DNA of 24,893 bases from Burkholderiaceae bacterium (GCA_017998575.1 JAGOCV010000011.1:1-24893), one strand, 5' to 3'. Shown: positions 9,559 through 18,722, numbered from the stretch's first letter. The notes: generated by a model not told the origin, from the sequence alone. Translations and numbers: made by a program.

Positions 9559-9580
9559 GCCCGCGAATGCGGGCTTATTT
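9559..9580 (+). terminator. Rho-independent terminator
   Basis: A perfect 6-bp stem, GCCCGC (9559-9564) and GCGGGC (9569-9574), with loop GAAT is followed by TTATTT. It lies 8 bp after the deoxyribosyltransferase stop codon and separates it from the helicase gene. Confidence 0.75.
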
Positions 9581-9656
9581 GGCTTGTCACCGCTGCGCCT
9601 ATCTCGGATGATCTTTGCTCGGGAGTACGAAAGAATTCATCTGGAGGAATGCGTTA

Positions 9657-11507
9657 GTGGCTGTTCTGATACCGGCCATCGGCTCTTGCCGATTCGACAC
9701 CACAGGAGAACGGCGCCTGGCCGAGCGGCTCGAGCAAAAGCTCGATGACGACTATCTGCTTTGGTACAACGTGCCGGTGGGGCCCAAGCAGTCGTATCCC
9801 GACTTCGTGGTCATCCACCCGAGACGTGGCGCGCTGATCCTGGAGACCAAGGACTGGTACCTCGACACGATCCGCGAGGCGTCGCCTCAGTCCTTCACGA
9901 TCCTCGACGATGGCCGGCCCAAGGTCGTCATCAATCCCATCGCCCAGGCCCGGCATTGCGCCATTCAGGTGGTGAACGCATTGGAGCGTGACGCACAGCT
10001 GGTGCAGTCCGATGGCCCGCATCAAGGCAAGCTGGCGTTTCCGTGGGGACACGGCGTGGTGCTCACGCGAATCACGCGCAAGCAGTTCGATGCTGCAGGG
10101 CTCGGCGACGCCATGGCCGCGCACCTCGTCATTTGCCAGGACGAGATGCTCGAGCACACTGACCCGGAGGAATTCCAGCAGCGCCTGTGGGCGATGTTCC
10201 CGCACGCCTTTGGCAACAAGACACTGAGCCTGCCTCAACTCGACCGCGTGCGCTGGATCATGTTTCCGCAAGTGCGCGTTTCGACCCAGATCAGCCTGTT
10301 CGGCGCCGAAGGCCACGGCAACGCAGGCCCGGAGCAGCTCGAAGAGGAAGAGCTGCCCAACATCATGCGGGTGATGGACCTACAGCAGGAGCAACTGGCC
10401 CGCAGCCTGGGTGACGGCCACCGCGTCATCCACGGCGTGGCGGGCTCGGGCAAGACGATGATCCTCGGCTACCGCGCCGAGCAACTGGCGCACGCGGCCA
10501 GCGCCCGCAAGCCCGTGCTGGTGCTCTGTTTCAATGAGCCGCTGGCCGTGAAGCTGGACGCCATGTTCGCGGCCAAGGGTATCGCCGACCGCGTACACGC
10601 GCGCAATTTCCACAAGTGGTGCCGTCAGCAACTGGTGACTTATGGCCAGCCGATACCGCAGGGACAGGGGATGTTCGACCAGATGGTCGACAACGTCATC
10701 CGCGGTGTCGAGCGTCATCAGATACCGGGCGGGCAGTATCTCGCCGTGCTCATCGACGAGGGCCATGACTTCCGCCCCGAATGGCTCAAGCTCGTCACGC
10801 AGATGGTGGACCCAACCACCAACAGCCTGCTGGTGCTCTACGACAGCGCGCAGAACATCTACGACAAGGCCAGGATCAAGTCAAAGGCCGCCGGGACGGC
10901 CAAGTTCAGTTTCAGCAGCGTCGGCATCCAGGCCCGCGGCCGCACCACCATCCTCAAGATCAATTACCGCAACACGCGGCAGATCCTGCAGACGGCCAAC
11001 CTCGTCGCCGCCGATTTCCTCAAGCCCGATGCGCAGGACGAAGACGGAACGCCGCTGCTGCAGCCCGTGAGCTGCGGGCGCGAAGGGCCGGAGCCCATGA
11101 TCCTGCGGCTGCCGACGGTGCGGGACGAAGCCCGCAAGATTGCCGAGCTGCTCGACGATGCCCACAAGGAAGGCCATGCCTGGGGCGACATGGCCGTCCT
11201 GTGCCGCACCTGGGACACCATGGACGTCTGCGCCGCCGCGCTCGCCGCGCGCCGGCTGCCGTTCCAGGTGCGCAAGCGCTCAGGTGACTTCCACCCGCTG
11301 GCCGACACCATCAAGGTGATGACCATGCACGTGAGCAAGGGGCTGGAGTTTCCGGTGGTGGCGCTGGCCGGCGCGGGCTACATGCCGATGGAGGACGAGG
11401 ACGTGCAGGACGAAGCGCGCCTCTTCTATGTGGCTGCCACCCGCGCGACGCAGAAGCTGATGGTGGGCGCTGGCGAGGGCACCGGTTTTGCAGCAGCCCT
11501 GAAGTAG
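9657..11507 (+). CDS. NERD-domain nuclease/UvrD-type superfamily 1 helicase
   Basis: A 616-aa two-part DNA repair or defence-type protein. The N-terminal NERD (nuclease-related) domain covers about residues 11-125, with D49 in YPDF and E63-T-K65 in ILETKDW, the D...ExK pattern of restriction-like nucleases. The SF1 helicase part has Walker A GVAGSGKT (260-267), Walker B DEGHD (367-371), a TMHVSKGLEFPVV motif and the C-terminal LFYVAATRA (from residue 589). I chose the GTG at 9657, preceded by a GGAGG ribosome site 9 bp upstream, over a TTG at 9615. It has its own transcription unit, convergent with the YebC-family gene. Partner DNA substrates are unknown. Confidence 0.9.
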   Translation: MAVLIPAIGSCRFDTTGERRLAERLEQKLDDDYLLWYNVPVGPKQSYPDFVVIHPRRGALILETKDWYLDTIREASPQSFTILDDGRPKVVINPIAQARHCAIQVVNALERDAQLVQSDGPHQGKLAFPWGHGVVLTRITRKQFDAAGLGDAMAAHLVICQDEMLEHTDPEEFQQRLWAMFPHAFGNKTLSLPQLDRVRWIMFPQVRVSTQISLFGAEGHGNAGPEQLEEEELPNIMRVMDLQQEQLARSLGDGHRVIHGVAGSGKTMILGYRAEQLAHAASARKPVLVLCFNEPLAVKLDAMFAAKGIADRVHARNFHKWCRQQLVTYGQPIPQGQGMFDQMVDNVIRGVERHQIPGGQYLAVLIDEGHDFRPEWLKLVTQMVDPTTNSLLVLYDSAQNIYDKARIKSKAAGTAKFSFSSVGIQARGRTTILKINYRNTRQILQTANLVAADFLKPDAQDEDGTPLLQPVSCGREGPEPMILRLPTVRDEARKIAELLDDAHKEGHAWGDMAVLCRTWDTMDVCAAALAARRLPFQVRKRSGDFHPLADTIKVMTMHVSKGLEFPVVALAGAGYMPMEDEDVQDEARLFYVAATRATQKLMVGAGEGTGFAAALK

Positions 11508-11525
11508 CCGTCGCGGGGCCGAATC

Positions 11526-12245
11526 TCAGCCCGCCAACCCCACAAACACATTCTGCACATCGTCATTCGCATCGATCGCCGCCAGGAACGCCTCGACCTC
11601 CGCCAGCGCCTCGGCACTCAGGTTGGCCGGATCGACCGGGTTCTTGGCCTTGTAGCCCAGCTTGGCTGACAGCACGGTGAAGCCTTGCGCGGGCAGGGCC
11701 TTGGCGACCAAGTCCAGTTCGGTGGGGGCGGTCAAAAAGAGGGTGGTGCCTTCTTCGTCGCCGGGCTCGAGGTCTTGCGCGCCGGCTTCGATGGCGGCTT
11801 CTTCGGGGTCGGCGTTGGGATGGGCGGCGTCGCGCTCGGCTTCGATCATGCCGACGTGGTCGAAGTCCCACGACACCGAGCCGGATGCGCCCAGCTGGCC
11901 GGCGCGGAAGAGCACGCGCATTTCAGGGGCGGTGCGCTTCACGTTGTCGGTGAGGCATTCGACCATCAGCGGCACCTGGTGCGGGCCGAAGCCTTCGTAG
12001 ATCACGTGTTCGAAGTTGACGGTCTCGCCAGTCAGGCCCGCACCCTTCTTGATGGCGCGGTCGAGCGTGTCCTTGGGCATGGATGCCTTGCGGGCCTGTT
12101 CGACCACCAGGCGCAGCTTGGAATTGGTGGCCGGATCGGCGCCGGCGCGGGCGGCCACCATGATGTCCTTGGCCAGGCGGCCGAAGAGTTTGCCGCGTGC
12201 GTCTGCCGCTTGCGCCTTGCCTTTGGCTTTCCACTGTGCGCCCAT
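11526..12245 (-). CDS. YebC/PmpR (YeeN-like) family protein
   Basis: A 239-aa member of the YebC family, whose members have been described as transcription regulators and, more recently, as factors that help ribosomes. It begins [38 protein letters not shown] and continues with [15 protein letters not shown] and a [23 protein letters not shown] block, all hallmark segments. The MGAQWK start and EGFGP variant place it nearer the YeeN-type paralogue group than the ruvC-linked YebC. The C-terminal third is acidic ([12 protein letters not shown]). The ATG has a GAAGGA ribosome site. It lies 59 bp downstream of the 7TM/GGDEF-like gene on the same strand. Confidence 0.93.
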   Translation of the reverse strand: MGAQWKAKGKAQAADARGKLFGRLAKDIMVAARAGADPATNSKLRLVVEQARKASMPKDTLDRAIKKGAGLTGETVNFEHVIYEGFGPHQVPLMVECLTDNVKRTAPEMRVLFRAGQLGASGSVSWDFDHVGMIEAERDAAHPNADPEEAAIEAGAQDLEPGDEEGTTLFLTAPTELDLVAKALPAQGFTVLSAKLGYKAKNPVDPANLSAEALAEVEAFLAAIDANDDVQNVFVGLAG

Positions 12246-12304
12246 GATGGTGATTCCTTCTCGTCGTATGTTGTTGTGCGATGCGCGATGGCGGATTGTG
12301 CGCC

Positions 12305-14041
12305 TCAGCCCGTGCGCGGCGGCTCGGCCAGCGCGAAGACGGCCTTGCGCGAGCTCTCGGGCACGGCGTCGAGCAGGTGGTGCAGCAGCTCGACCACGCG
12401 GGGCACGGGGGTGTCGTCGTGCGGCAGCACGGCATAGGCCACGTTGACGCGCGTCACCCAGTCCTGCGGCTTCTGGTCGTGCGGCATCAGGCAGCGGGCC
12501 ACCAGGCGCGCGCCGGTGGCTTCGATGTCGGATGCGCTCACCGGCCCGTCGAGCAGCAGGCCGAAGCGGTATTCGCCAAGTCGGGCCACGGTGTCGATGT
12601 CGCGCGCGATGGCCAGGATGCGCGCGCCCACGCGCAGCGGTACGTCGTCCAGCGCGCGGCGCCCGAAATTGCGCTGCAGGGCGGCCAGGTTGGCCACCTC
12701 GATCACGAAGATCGCACTCTGGCCCGGCCAGCGCTGCTGCGCACGCTCGGCCGTGCGCCGCGCGCGCGACAGGAACAGCCGCTCGGTGGCCAGGCCCGTG
12801 CTCGGGTCGATCTGCGATTCGCGCTGCAGGCGGCGGCTGCTCTCGCGCTGCTGGCGGCTGCGGTGCATCAGCACCATCAGCAGCACCGGCAGCTCGATCG
12901 CGATGGCGAATTGCATGATGAAGTGCGTCCATGTGGTGGCGGGCACCCAGCCGGCCAGCCGCGCCACCGGAAACGCCGCCGCCAGCGCGACCGGCAGCGT
13001 GGCCAGCAGCGTCCAGGGCGCATAGCGGTCGCCGCGGTACCAGGCCCAGCAGATCACGCCCACCGCCACCACCGAGCACACCGACACCGACAGCACCGGC
13101 ACCAGGCCGCGCCAGGGCGGCGCGTCCAGCGTCATCAGCGCGCCAGCCGCCATCGACGCCCAGAACACCACCTGCACCCAACCCCACAGGCGCGGCGAGC
13201 GCTCGCGCGTGGAGACGATGGAGGTCATGGTCAGCATCATCAGCGCGGCCGCGATTGCCGCCAATGCGAACGGCGCGCGGTCTGTCAACACCGGCGAATC
13301 GGGCCACAGGTGCAACCCGGCCATGCCCGTCATGGCGGCCTGCGTCAGTGCCGTGGCCATCACGCTCAGCGAATAGAGCGCATACGTTCCGTCGCGCAAC
13401 GCCACCGCGCTCAGCAGGCTCACCACCGCCGCCAGCAGCCCCAGCCCGAAGAACGCGCCCAGCAGCAGCGTGACGCGCTGGTCGGCACGGTGCACGGCCG
13501 ATTCGGATTCGAGCAACAGCGGTGCGCTGAAGCCGTGCATGTTCTCGATGCGCAGCAGGTAGTCGGTGGCCTCGTCGGGCGACGTGGTCACCGGCAGCAT
13601 GGGGTAGCGGTGCGGCACCGGCCACTGCGACACAGGTATGCGGTCGCCGGCCTTGTTCCGCATCAGCCACTGGCCGTTGACCGGGTCTCGCGCATACAGC
13701 ACCACCAGGTCCACGGTGGAATAAGTCACTTCCAGATAAGCGCGCTCGGACTTCATCGTGGGCAGCAGCGTGAACCGCACCCACAAGGCCTGCCCCGGGC
13801 CGAGGTTGGACTGGCGTACCTGAGCCAGCGGCTGCCAGTGCGCGTTGGGTGACGTGGCCACCGCATGCGGTGGCAGCTCGCCCGTGGTGTCCAGCCACCA
13901 CTGGCCGCCGCCCGCGAACGTGGCGGACGACCGCACCGTCATCGGACCCGGCGCCTGTGACCAGGCCGCGCCGGCCCACGTGATGGCCACGCCCGTCGCC
14001 GCCGCCAGCAGCATCAGCATCCACAGACGTAGCCCGGCCAT
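12305..14041 (-). CDS. Membrane sensor with 7TM-DISM architecture and degenerate GGDEF domain
   Basis: Inner-membrane signalling protein of about 578 aa. A first hydrophobic segment is followed by an extracytoplasmic region with WVRFTLLP...[18 protein letters not shown], typical of 7TMR-DISM extracellular domain 2. A run of about seven hydrophobic segments follows, and then a cytoplasmic GGDEF-like domain from about residue 405. The usual DxLTGL motif is present as DPSTGL (412-417), but the active-site GG(D/E)EF position reads GEYRF (489-493), so cyclase activity is unlikely. It may bind nucleotide or act as a scaffold. The start is uncertain: the frame is open to a TTG at 14203, a GTG exists at 14125, and none has a good ribosome site. 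I chose the ATG directly before the hydrophobic segment. Confidence 0.82.
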   Translation of the reverse strand: MAGLRLWMLMLLAAATGVAITWAGAAWSQAPGPMTVRSSATFAGGGQWWLDTTGELPPHAVATSPNAHWQPLAQVRQSNLGPGQALWVRFTLLPTMKSERAYLEVTYSTVDLVVLYARDPVNGQWLMRNKAGDRIPVSQWPVPHRYPMLPVTTSPDEATDYLLRIENMHGFSAPLLLESESAVHRADQRVTLLLGAFFGLGLLAAVVSLLSAVALRDGTYALYSLSVMATALTQAAMTGMAGLHLWPDSPVLTDRAPFALAAIAAALMMLTMTSIVSTRERSPRLWGWVQVVFWASMAAGALMTLDAPPWRGLVPVLSVSVCSVVAVGVICWAWYRGDRYAPWTLLATLPVALAAAFPVARLAGWVPATTWTHFIMQFAIAIELPVLLMVLMHRSRQQRESSRRLQRESQIDPSTGLATERLFLSRARRTAERAQQRWPGQSAIFVIEVANLAALQRNFGRRALDDVPLRVGARILAIARDIDTVARLGEYRFGLLLDGPVSASDIEATGARLVARCLMPHDQKPQDWVTRVNVAYAVLPHDDTPVPRVVELLHHLLDAVPESSRKAVFALAEPPRTG

Positions 14042-14418
14042 CACGCGCCAGCGCGAGCGGCGGCGCGTGGGCCCGGGTCGGGCAGGGGAGGACGAGAGGA
14101 ACGGCTGGGCGACGCGATCGATCACGGGTGAAGCAGGAGGGCGACGACGAGGGTGCCGGCCAGGGCCGGCCGCCCCATGCACGGCAGGGCCGGCACAGGG
14201 CAAAGCCCATGATTATCGCGGCGCCGGGTCGCAGCGTGTCGTGTCGGCAGACGGCAGCACGCCTGGATCGCCAAAAAAGTCCGCCTCCGCGCGCGCCTGC
14301 CCAGTCGCGTGCGCACGGGAGCCCGTGCCGGCGCGTCGATGGACGCGCGATCCAGCCTGCGGCGGGTCTTCGCGCGGTAGTGCGCGGCGCCCGCCGCGCC
14401 GCAGTCTCGGTGCAGGAC
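14042..14418. other. Long GC-rich intergenic stretch between two minus-strand genes
   Basis: This stretch lies downstream of the TonB receptor and upstream of the 7TM/GGDEF-like gene. It holds a minus-strand GATAAT -10-like box (14213-14218) with ACGACA 18 bp upstream, a perfect hairpin GCCGGCC-AG-GGCCGGC (14155-14170) in the presumed leader, and the hairpin listed separately at 14382-14399. Part of it (14042-14125) could be coding if the sensor uses its upstream GTG. I see no RNA gene or other ORF I would support. Confidence 0.45.
14382..14399 (-). terminator. Strong hairpin downstream of the TonB receptor gene
   Basis: GCGCGGCG and CGCCGCGC form a perfect 8-bp stem with a 2-nt loop, 19 bp after the receptor stop codon. 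There is no T-run on the minus strand, so it may only protect the 3' end and not terminate transcription. Confidence 0.35.
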
Positions 14419-16602
14419 TCAGAAAGTGTGCGAGAGCCGCACGTACAGCGACCGATACGTTGGCTCGGTCGTGCGGGTGATGCCGGTGGATGCCCCCGCA
14501 GTATTCAACGTTTCGTCTTCCCGGCGTTCCTTGCGGGCGAGCACGTTCAGCATCGACACGTTGATCGAGGTTTGCCGAGTCAGTTGGGTGCGGGCGCTCA
14601 GGTCGGCGCGCGTCATGGCGTGCACGTTGTTGATCTGCGTCGTGCCGTTCGCCAGCCGGTAGCGCTGGCTGTAGCCGCTGTCGTAATTCAGGCTCGCGCC
14701 CAGCGTGGTCTTGAAAGCCGGCACGAACCAGTCCAGACCCAGGTTGGCGGTGCGATCGGGTTGATCCAGGAAGCGGCGCGTCTCGCCCGTCTGGCGCGAC
14801 GTCAGGCGCGTCTTCACCGCCGTCAGGTTGGACCACAGCGTCAACGTCTTCAGGCCCAGGCTCTCCAGCGGCACGCGCGCGTCCAGCTCCAGCCCTGCCA
14901 TGCGCCCGTCGCCTGCGTTTTGCGTGCGTGCCACGATGCGGCCGGCTTCGTTGGTGGACAGGGTTTCCAGCTTGTCCTTGAATTCGCGGGCGAACACCTT
15001 GGCGCTGAGCAAACCTTTGCGGCCGTAGATGTAGTGATCGACGCCCAGGTCCAGGCCCAGGATGCTTTCTGGCGTGGCTGCCGGATTGCCGGCCGTGTCG
15101 GGGTTGGCGAACGTGCCGGCGTTTTGCACCACGGTCGGCGACAGGTCGCGCAATCCGGGCCGGCGCACGGTCTTGGCCAGGCCCAGGCGCAGATCGCTTT
15201 GCTCCGACAGCGTCTGGCGCATGTTGATGGACGGCAGCCAGTCGGTGCTGTCGCGCGCGGTGGTGTTGCCGAAGAAGTCGCCCGTGCGCGTTTCGGCCAG
15301 CTCACCCCGCAGGCCCAGCGTGAGCAGGTTGCCGGCAAAGGGCGACAGCGCGTCCTGCGCATAAACGCTGGTGATGGGCTCGCGCACATTGAATCGACGG
15401 TTCAGCGCCGGTGGCTGCACCACGTTGTCCCGGACATCGCCGTTGTCCTCGTCGCGCTTCTCGACGGCCTGGCCCACGCCGTATTCCAGGCGGTGTCCGT
15501 CAAGCCGCGTGCTGCCAGAGAACGACAGCTTTTGCAGTCCCATCGAAACGTCTTCGCTGCGCTGGCGCACGCCCGTCACCACGTTGGCGGCATTGCGCGT
15601 GGTGGCGTCGCGGCTGGTGTCCTCGCTGGCTTTTTGCAGGTCGATCGCGGTGCGCCATTCGGTGCGGTCGTCGACCTTGTGCGTCCAGGCAGCGTAGAGC
15701 CCGCCGTTCTCGCGCACGCGCTTGCGGTATTCGTCTTCGGTTCGGGTGATGGAGGTCTGCGCCGCGTTCAGCGTTCGCTTGATGTCGTTGCGGAACTCGG
15801 CCGTGCGCAGATACGTGGGCTCGATGCGGATCGTGTTGGCGGCGTCGACGTTCACGTCGACTGCGGGCGTCAGGTTGATCTGCTCATAACGGCGCTCGTT
15901 CACGTTGAGGCTGCCGCCGTTGGCCGCGCCCGTGCCAGTGAAGGTCAGCGCATCCTTGCTTTCGTTGCGTCTTTGCTGCTGCACGCCGCCGGCCAGCGTC
16001 CAGCGGACGCGCTCATTGCCCACCTGATGAAGGAAGGTGGCGTCTCCCACGGCACCGTTGTGCTGCAGGCTGCCAAGCCCGGCGCTGACTTCGCTGGGCG
16101 TCTGCAGATCCGCGCCTTGCTTGAGCACGATGTTCACCGTGCCAGCCGCGCCCTGGCCATCCTGGCTGGCGAGCGGCGTGTGAATGATCTCGATGCGCTC
16201 GACCAGCGAGCTGGGAATGCGGTCTACCTGAACCGTGCGCGAACTGTTGCCGTCCAGCACGCGACGGCCGTTGATGGTGACCTGTGTGTATTCCACCCCC
16301 AGGCCGCGCAGCCGCACTTCGCGGGCGCGATTGGCGCCTTCGAACGACACGCCCACCAGGCGCCGCAGCGCATCGCCCAGCGGCTGGTCGCCGAACTGGC
16401 TGAGCTGCTCCGACTCGATCACCGTCTTGGGGTTGGCCGAGTCACGGCGCAACTCATTCGCCTGTTGCGCCGAGGTTTCGATCTGATCGGCCGCCACCGT
16501 GACGGCGGGCAGGGTCGAGGCGTCGGCCGCCTGGCTCAGTTGCGTGCCGAAGGCCGTTGCGGCCAGGAGAGCGAGCTTCAGGGGAGCAATGCGGGTGCAG
16601 GA
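14419..16602 (-). CDS. TonB-dependent outer membrane receptor, start region apparently disrupted
   Basis: Outer-membrane gated channel, likely for an iron-siderophore or similar ligand. The plug domain (NPKTVIE..., [63 protein letters not shown]) is followed by a beta barrel ending in YVRLSHTF, whose final Phe is the outer-membrane assembly signature. The frame encodes a convincing signal peptide, [21 protein letters not shown], but without an ATG, GTG or TTG in front of it. The ATG at 16606-16608 is followed immediately by an in-frame TAG at 16603-16605. The first usual start is a GTG at 16495-16497, which would drop the signal peptide. Coordinates given cover the open frame after the TAG (727 codons plus stop). 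It is either a nonsense-mutated gene, one using a rare ATT start (16588-16590), or a sequencing error. Confidence 0.82.
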   Translation of the reverse strand, partial: SCTRIAPLKLALLAATAFGTQLSQAADASTLPAVTVAADQIETSAQQANELRRDSANPKTVIESEQLSQFGDQPLGDALRRLVGVSFEGANRAREVRLRGLGVEYTQVTINGRRVLDGNSSRTVQVDRIPSSLVERIEIIHTPLASQDGQGAAGTVNIVLKQGADLQTPSEVSAGLGSLQHNGAVGDATFLHQVGNERVRWTLAGGVQQQRRNESKDALTFTGTGAANGGSLNVNERRYEQINLTPAVDVNVDAANTIRIEPTYLRTAEFRNDIKRTLNAAQTSITRTEDEYRKRVRENGGLYAAWTHKVDDRTEWRTAIDLQKASEDTSRDATTRNAANVVTGVRQRSEDVSMGLQKLSFSGSTRLDGHRLEYGVGQAVEKRDEDNGDVRDNVVQPPALNRRFNVREPITSVYAQDALSPFAGNLLTLGLRGELAETRTGDFFGNTTARDSTDWLPSINMRQTLSEQSDLRLGLAKTVRRPGLRDLSPTVVQNAGTFANPDTAGNPAATPESILGLDLGVDHYIYGRKGLLSAKVFAREFKDKLETLSTNEAGRIVARTQNAGDGRMAGLELDARVPLESLGLKTLTLWSNLTAVKTRLTSRQTGETRRFLDQPDRTANLGLDWFVPAFKTTLGASLNYDSGYSQRYRLANGTTQINNVHAMTRADLSARTQLTRQTSINVSMLNVLARKERREDETLNTAGASTGITRTTEPTYRSLYVRLSHTF

Positions 16603-16700
16603 CTACATGAGCGGGAAAGCGGAGAAATGACAGATGTCGGCGGCAGGCCAGGATGCGTCGATGCCTGGGGGGTGAGGCCAGGGCACGGATATTACATCTA

Positions 16701-16719
16701 AATGCAAATCAATACGATT
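16701..16719 (-). promoter_or_regulatory. Putative Fur box upstream of the TonB receptor
   Basis: AATGCAAATCAATACGATT matches 14 of 19 positions of the Fur consensus arrangement AATGATAATCATTATCATT. It lies about 93 bp upstream of the receptor's ATG-TAG, in a strikingly AT-rich patch. Iron regulation of the receptor is inferred from this. Confidence 0.5.
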
Positions 16720-16826
16720 TGTGATTGATCAGGATTTGACGGATCGGCTGTGGGCCGCGCGGCGTCCGTCCGGGGAGCCGTATCGCTGCATTGACGATTG
16801 GGTGGCTCGCACACCGCGCCAATGCG

Positions 16827-16855
16827 TTGACACGGGTTTCTTTGGAAACTAACAT
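16827..16855 (+). promoter_or_regulatory. Sigma-70 promoter of the marR gene
   Basis: TTGACA (16827-16832) and TAACAT (16850-16855) are spaced by 17 bp. The start point would be about 16862, so an in-frame TTG at 16855 cannot be the translation start. Confidence 0.7.
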
Positions 16856-16875
16856 TGAATTGTTTCTTGGGAAAC
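16836..16875. promoter_or_regulatory. Two GTTTC-N4-GAAAC palindromes, likely MarR operators
   Basis: Perfect palindromes GTTTC-TTTG-GAAAC (16836-16849) and GTTTC-TTGG-GAAAC (16862-16875) are 26 bp apart. The first fills the promoter spacer and the second covers the transcription start and leader. This is the classic layout for autorepression by the MarR-family protein encoded next. Confidence 0.65.
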
Positions 16876-16878
16876 CTG

Positions 16879-17349
16879 ATGAGCAAACGAAGAACCCAGA
16901 CACCGCCTTCACCGCTCGAAGCCCACCTCGGCTTCTGGCTTCGCTTCGTCTCCAACCACGTCTCCATCCGCTTCCAGCAGTTGCTGGAGGCCAAGGGCGT
17001 CACCGTCACCGAATGGGTGGCGCTGCGCACGCTCTGGTCGCAAAACGAGACCACGCATGCCGAACTGATCCGGGCGATGGGCGTGACCAAGGGCGCGGCG
17101 TCCAAGGTGGTGTCGCGGCTGGAAGAAAAGGGCCTGGCCGGGCGGCAACGGGTGGATGGGCGCGCGCGCGAACAGAGCCTGGCGCTCACCGCCGCAGGCA
17201 AGGCCCTGGTGCCGCAGCTCGCTGCACTGGCCGATGCCAACGACGCTCACTTCTTTGCCCATCTGTCCGCCGGCGAGCGGCAGGCGCTGGTGCAGGCCAT
17301 GCAGGCGCTGGTGCAACACCACCAGCTCAAGGACATTCCCACGGCCTGA
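16879..17349 (+). CDS. MarR family transcriptional regulator
   Basis: A 156-aa winged-helix repressor-type regulator. The N-terminal dimerisation helix (LGFWLRFVSNHVSIRFQQLLEAKGVT) is followed by the HTH at about residues 43-80 (TEWVALRTLW...THAELIRAMGVTKGAASKVVSRLEEKGLA) and the wing (RQRVDGRAREQSLALT) at 89-104. The ATG at 16879 is chosen because the predicted transcript starts after the upstream TTG. It probably binds the two palindromes in its own promoter. The DUF1398 gene follows after 33 bp and is the most likely co-regulated gene. No cysteine in the sensing regions suggests a small-molecule ligand and not oxidation; the ligand is unknown. Confidence 0.92.
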   Translation: MSKRRTQTPPSPLEAHLGFWLRFVSNHVSIRFQQLLEAKGVTVTEWVALRTLWSQNETTHAELIRAMGVTKGAASKVVSRLEEKGLAGRQRVDGRAREQSLALTAAGKALVPQLAALADANDAHFFAHLSAGERQALVQAMQALVQHHQLKDIPTA

Positions 17350-17382
17350 CCGGGCAGGCGTCACTTCATCTGGAATCTATCC

Positions 17383-17784
17383 ATGCACGACAGCACGCTT
17401 GCCGCGATCCAGTCCACCTTCGAGGAGTCCAACAAGGGCACGATCCATTTCGGTGAAGTCGTTGGCCAACTGGTGGGCGCGGGGGTGGAGTCCTATCACG
17501 TCGACTACCGCGCCGGCCGCTCCACCTATTACCTGCCGGACGGCAGTACGGCCGATTTCAGCTTCGAGCGCCCGCAGCACGGTATTGCCGATGCCTTCGA
17601 CGGCGACGCCGTGCGCGCCGCCATCCGCGGTGCGCAGCAGGGCCGCGTGATGTATCCCGAATTCAAGGCGCTGTCTCAGCGCGCCGGTTGCGTGGCCTAC
17701 ACGGTGTGGATCGCCGGCCGCCACGTGGTGTACCTGGGCCGCAGGGGCGAGACGCATGTGGAGCGCTTTCCGGACCGACCCTGA
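17383..17784 (+). CDS. DUF1398 (YbcV-like) family protein
   Basis: A 133-aa cytoplasmic protein of a widespread family of unknown function. It has the family's typical start, AIQSTFEESNKGTIHFGEVVGQLVGAGVESYHVDYR, then the TYYLPDG motif (about residues 47-53) and an FDGDAVRAAIRGAQQGRVMYPEF block near 73-94. The ATG follows the marR stop by 33 bp, so the two genes probably share a transcript and are derepressed together. The family is often called phage-envelope-like by automatic annotation, which I do not support here. Its end is convergent with the GntR regulator gene, 22 bp apart. Confidence 0.82.
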   Translation: MHDSTLAAIQSTFEESNKGTIHFGEVVGQLVGAGVESYHVDYRAGRSTYYLPDGSTADFSFERPQHGIADAFDGDAVRAAIRGAQQGRVMYPEFKALSQRAGCVAYTVWIAGRHVVYLGRRGETHVERFPDRP

Positions 17785-17806
17785 CAAGCGTCTGCCACCA
17801 GCTCCA

Positions 17807-18499
17807 TCAATTCCGCGCTGCCTGCCCCACCAACGCCTGCTGCAACTCATGGTGCCGCGCCCCCGCCGGCGGCACGCGCAGCGCCTCCTCCAGCTCCACC
17901 AGATGCGCCCGCATCAGTTCCGCCGTGCGGTCGGCCTGGCGCTGGGTGATGGCGGACATCAGTTCGTGGTGCTGGCTGTGCCAGCAGCCCAGGCCTTCGG
18001 GGTTGGCGTAGAGCTGGGTGACGAGGCTGGTGCGCGCCACCAGTTGCTCCACCACGTTGGCGATTTCGCCATTGCCTGAGAGGCGCGCCAGCAGCACGTG
18101 GAATTCGCCGGACAGGCGCACGGCCTCGCGCAGGTCGCGGGCGCGGTGCGCGGCTTCCTCGGCGGCGAGGTTGGCCTTGAGGGTGCGCAGGCCTTCGGGG
18201 CGCCAGGCGTGGCAGGCTTGCCGGGCGGCGGCTTCCTCGATGACGAGGCGCAGGCCGTAGATTTCACGCGCTTCCTGCAGGCTGGGCGCGGCCACCCAGG
18301 CGCCGGCATTGCGGCGCATGCGCACCAGCTTTTCATGCGAGAGGCGCCACAGTGCCTTGTCCACATGGCGGCGCGAGGCGGACATCACGTCGGCCAGCGC
18401 GGTTTCGGTCAGGCGGCTGCCGGCGGGCAGACGCTGGTCGACGATGGCGGCGTGCAGCTTGCGATACACGGCGTCTTCGGTCAGTGCAGGGGTGGTCAT
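17807..18499 (-). CDS. GntR family regulator, FCD (FadR) subfamily
   Basis: A 230-aa regulator. The N-terminal winged helix (about residues 8-75) includes AVYRKLHAAIVDQRLPAGSRLTE and ALADVMSASRRHVDKALWRLSHEKLV. The C-terminal all-helical FCD domain (about 78-205) has EIYGLRLVIEEAAARQA, EFHVLLARLSGN and HHELMSAITQRQADRTAELMRAHL, the pattern that carries the metal-binding Asp/His set and binds a small acid. It is divergent from the binding-protein and hydrolase operon, so it most likely controls that cluster. Its ligand would then be the cluster's substrate or an intermediate. Confidence 0.92.
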   Translation of the reverse strand: MTTPALTEDAVYRKLHAAIVDQRLPAGSRLTETALADVMSASRRHVDKALWRLSHEKLVRMRRNAGAWVAAPSLQEAREIYGLRLVIEEAAARQACHAWRPEGLRTLKANLAAEEAAHRARDLREAVRLSGEFHVLLARLSGNGEIANVVEQLVARTSLVTQLYANPEGLGCWHSQHHELMSAITQRQADRTAELMRAHLVELEEALRVPPAGARHHELQQALVGQAARN

Positions 18500-18560
18500 G
18501 GCGGATGCGGTTCAAGTTGGGGCGTGCGGCACGCCCAGTTGGTGCGTGGTGGCCCCGTTT

Positions 18561-18606
18561 CGCGCAATTGAGCGCACCGATTGCGCGGAATCGGCTACCA
18601 AGTGGT
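18561..18606. promoter_or_regulatory. Inverted repeats in the GntR/binding-protein divergent region
   Basis: CGCGCAAT (18561-18568) and ATTGCGCG (18580-18587) form a perfect 8-bp inverted repeat with an 11-bp centre. A second palindrome, ACCA-AG-TGGT (18597-18606), follows 9 bp later. Both lie between the divergent regulator and catabolic operon, and either could be the GntR operator. Neither is followed by a T-run, so a terminator is unlikely. Confidence 0.45.
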
Positions 18607-18722
18607 TGATTTTCATGAAACAGGCACGCATGCGGCTCGGCAGTTGCATCAGCAATGCCAGGTTCGCAACGCGCTTGCGGCCCGCTGTTTCAACCCCCTT
18701 CACCACCTTCGAGGGATTCGCC

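Noticed and set aside
9615..9656. TTG start for the NERD-helicase
   Set aside because: A GTG 14 codons later has a GGAGG ribosome site at proper distance.
12246..14210. Long N-terminal extension of the YebC-family frame
   Set aside because: It is an out-of-frame shadow of the 7TM/GGDEF-like gene; the hallmark MGAQWK start with a ribosome site is at 12245.
16855..16878. Upstream TTG start for the MarR regulator
   Set aside because: It overlaps the -10 box, so it would not be in the transcript.
17383..17784. Phage-derived origin of the DUF1398 protein
   Set aside because: The phage label is inherited from automatic naming of the family; no other phage gene is near.
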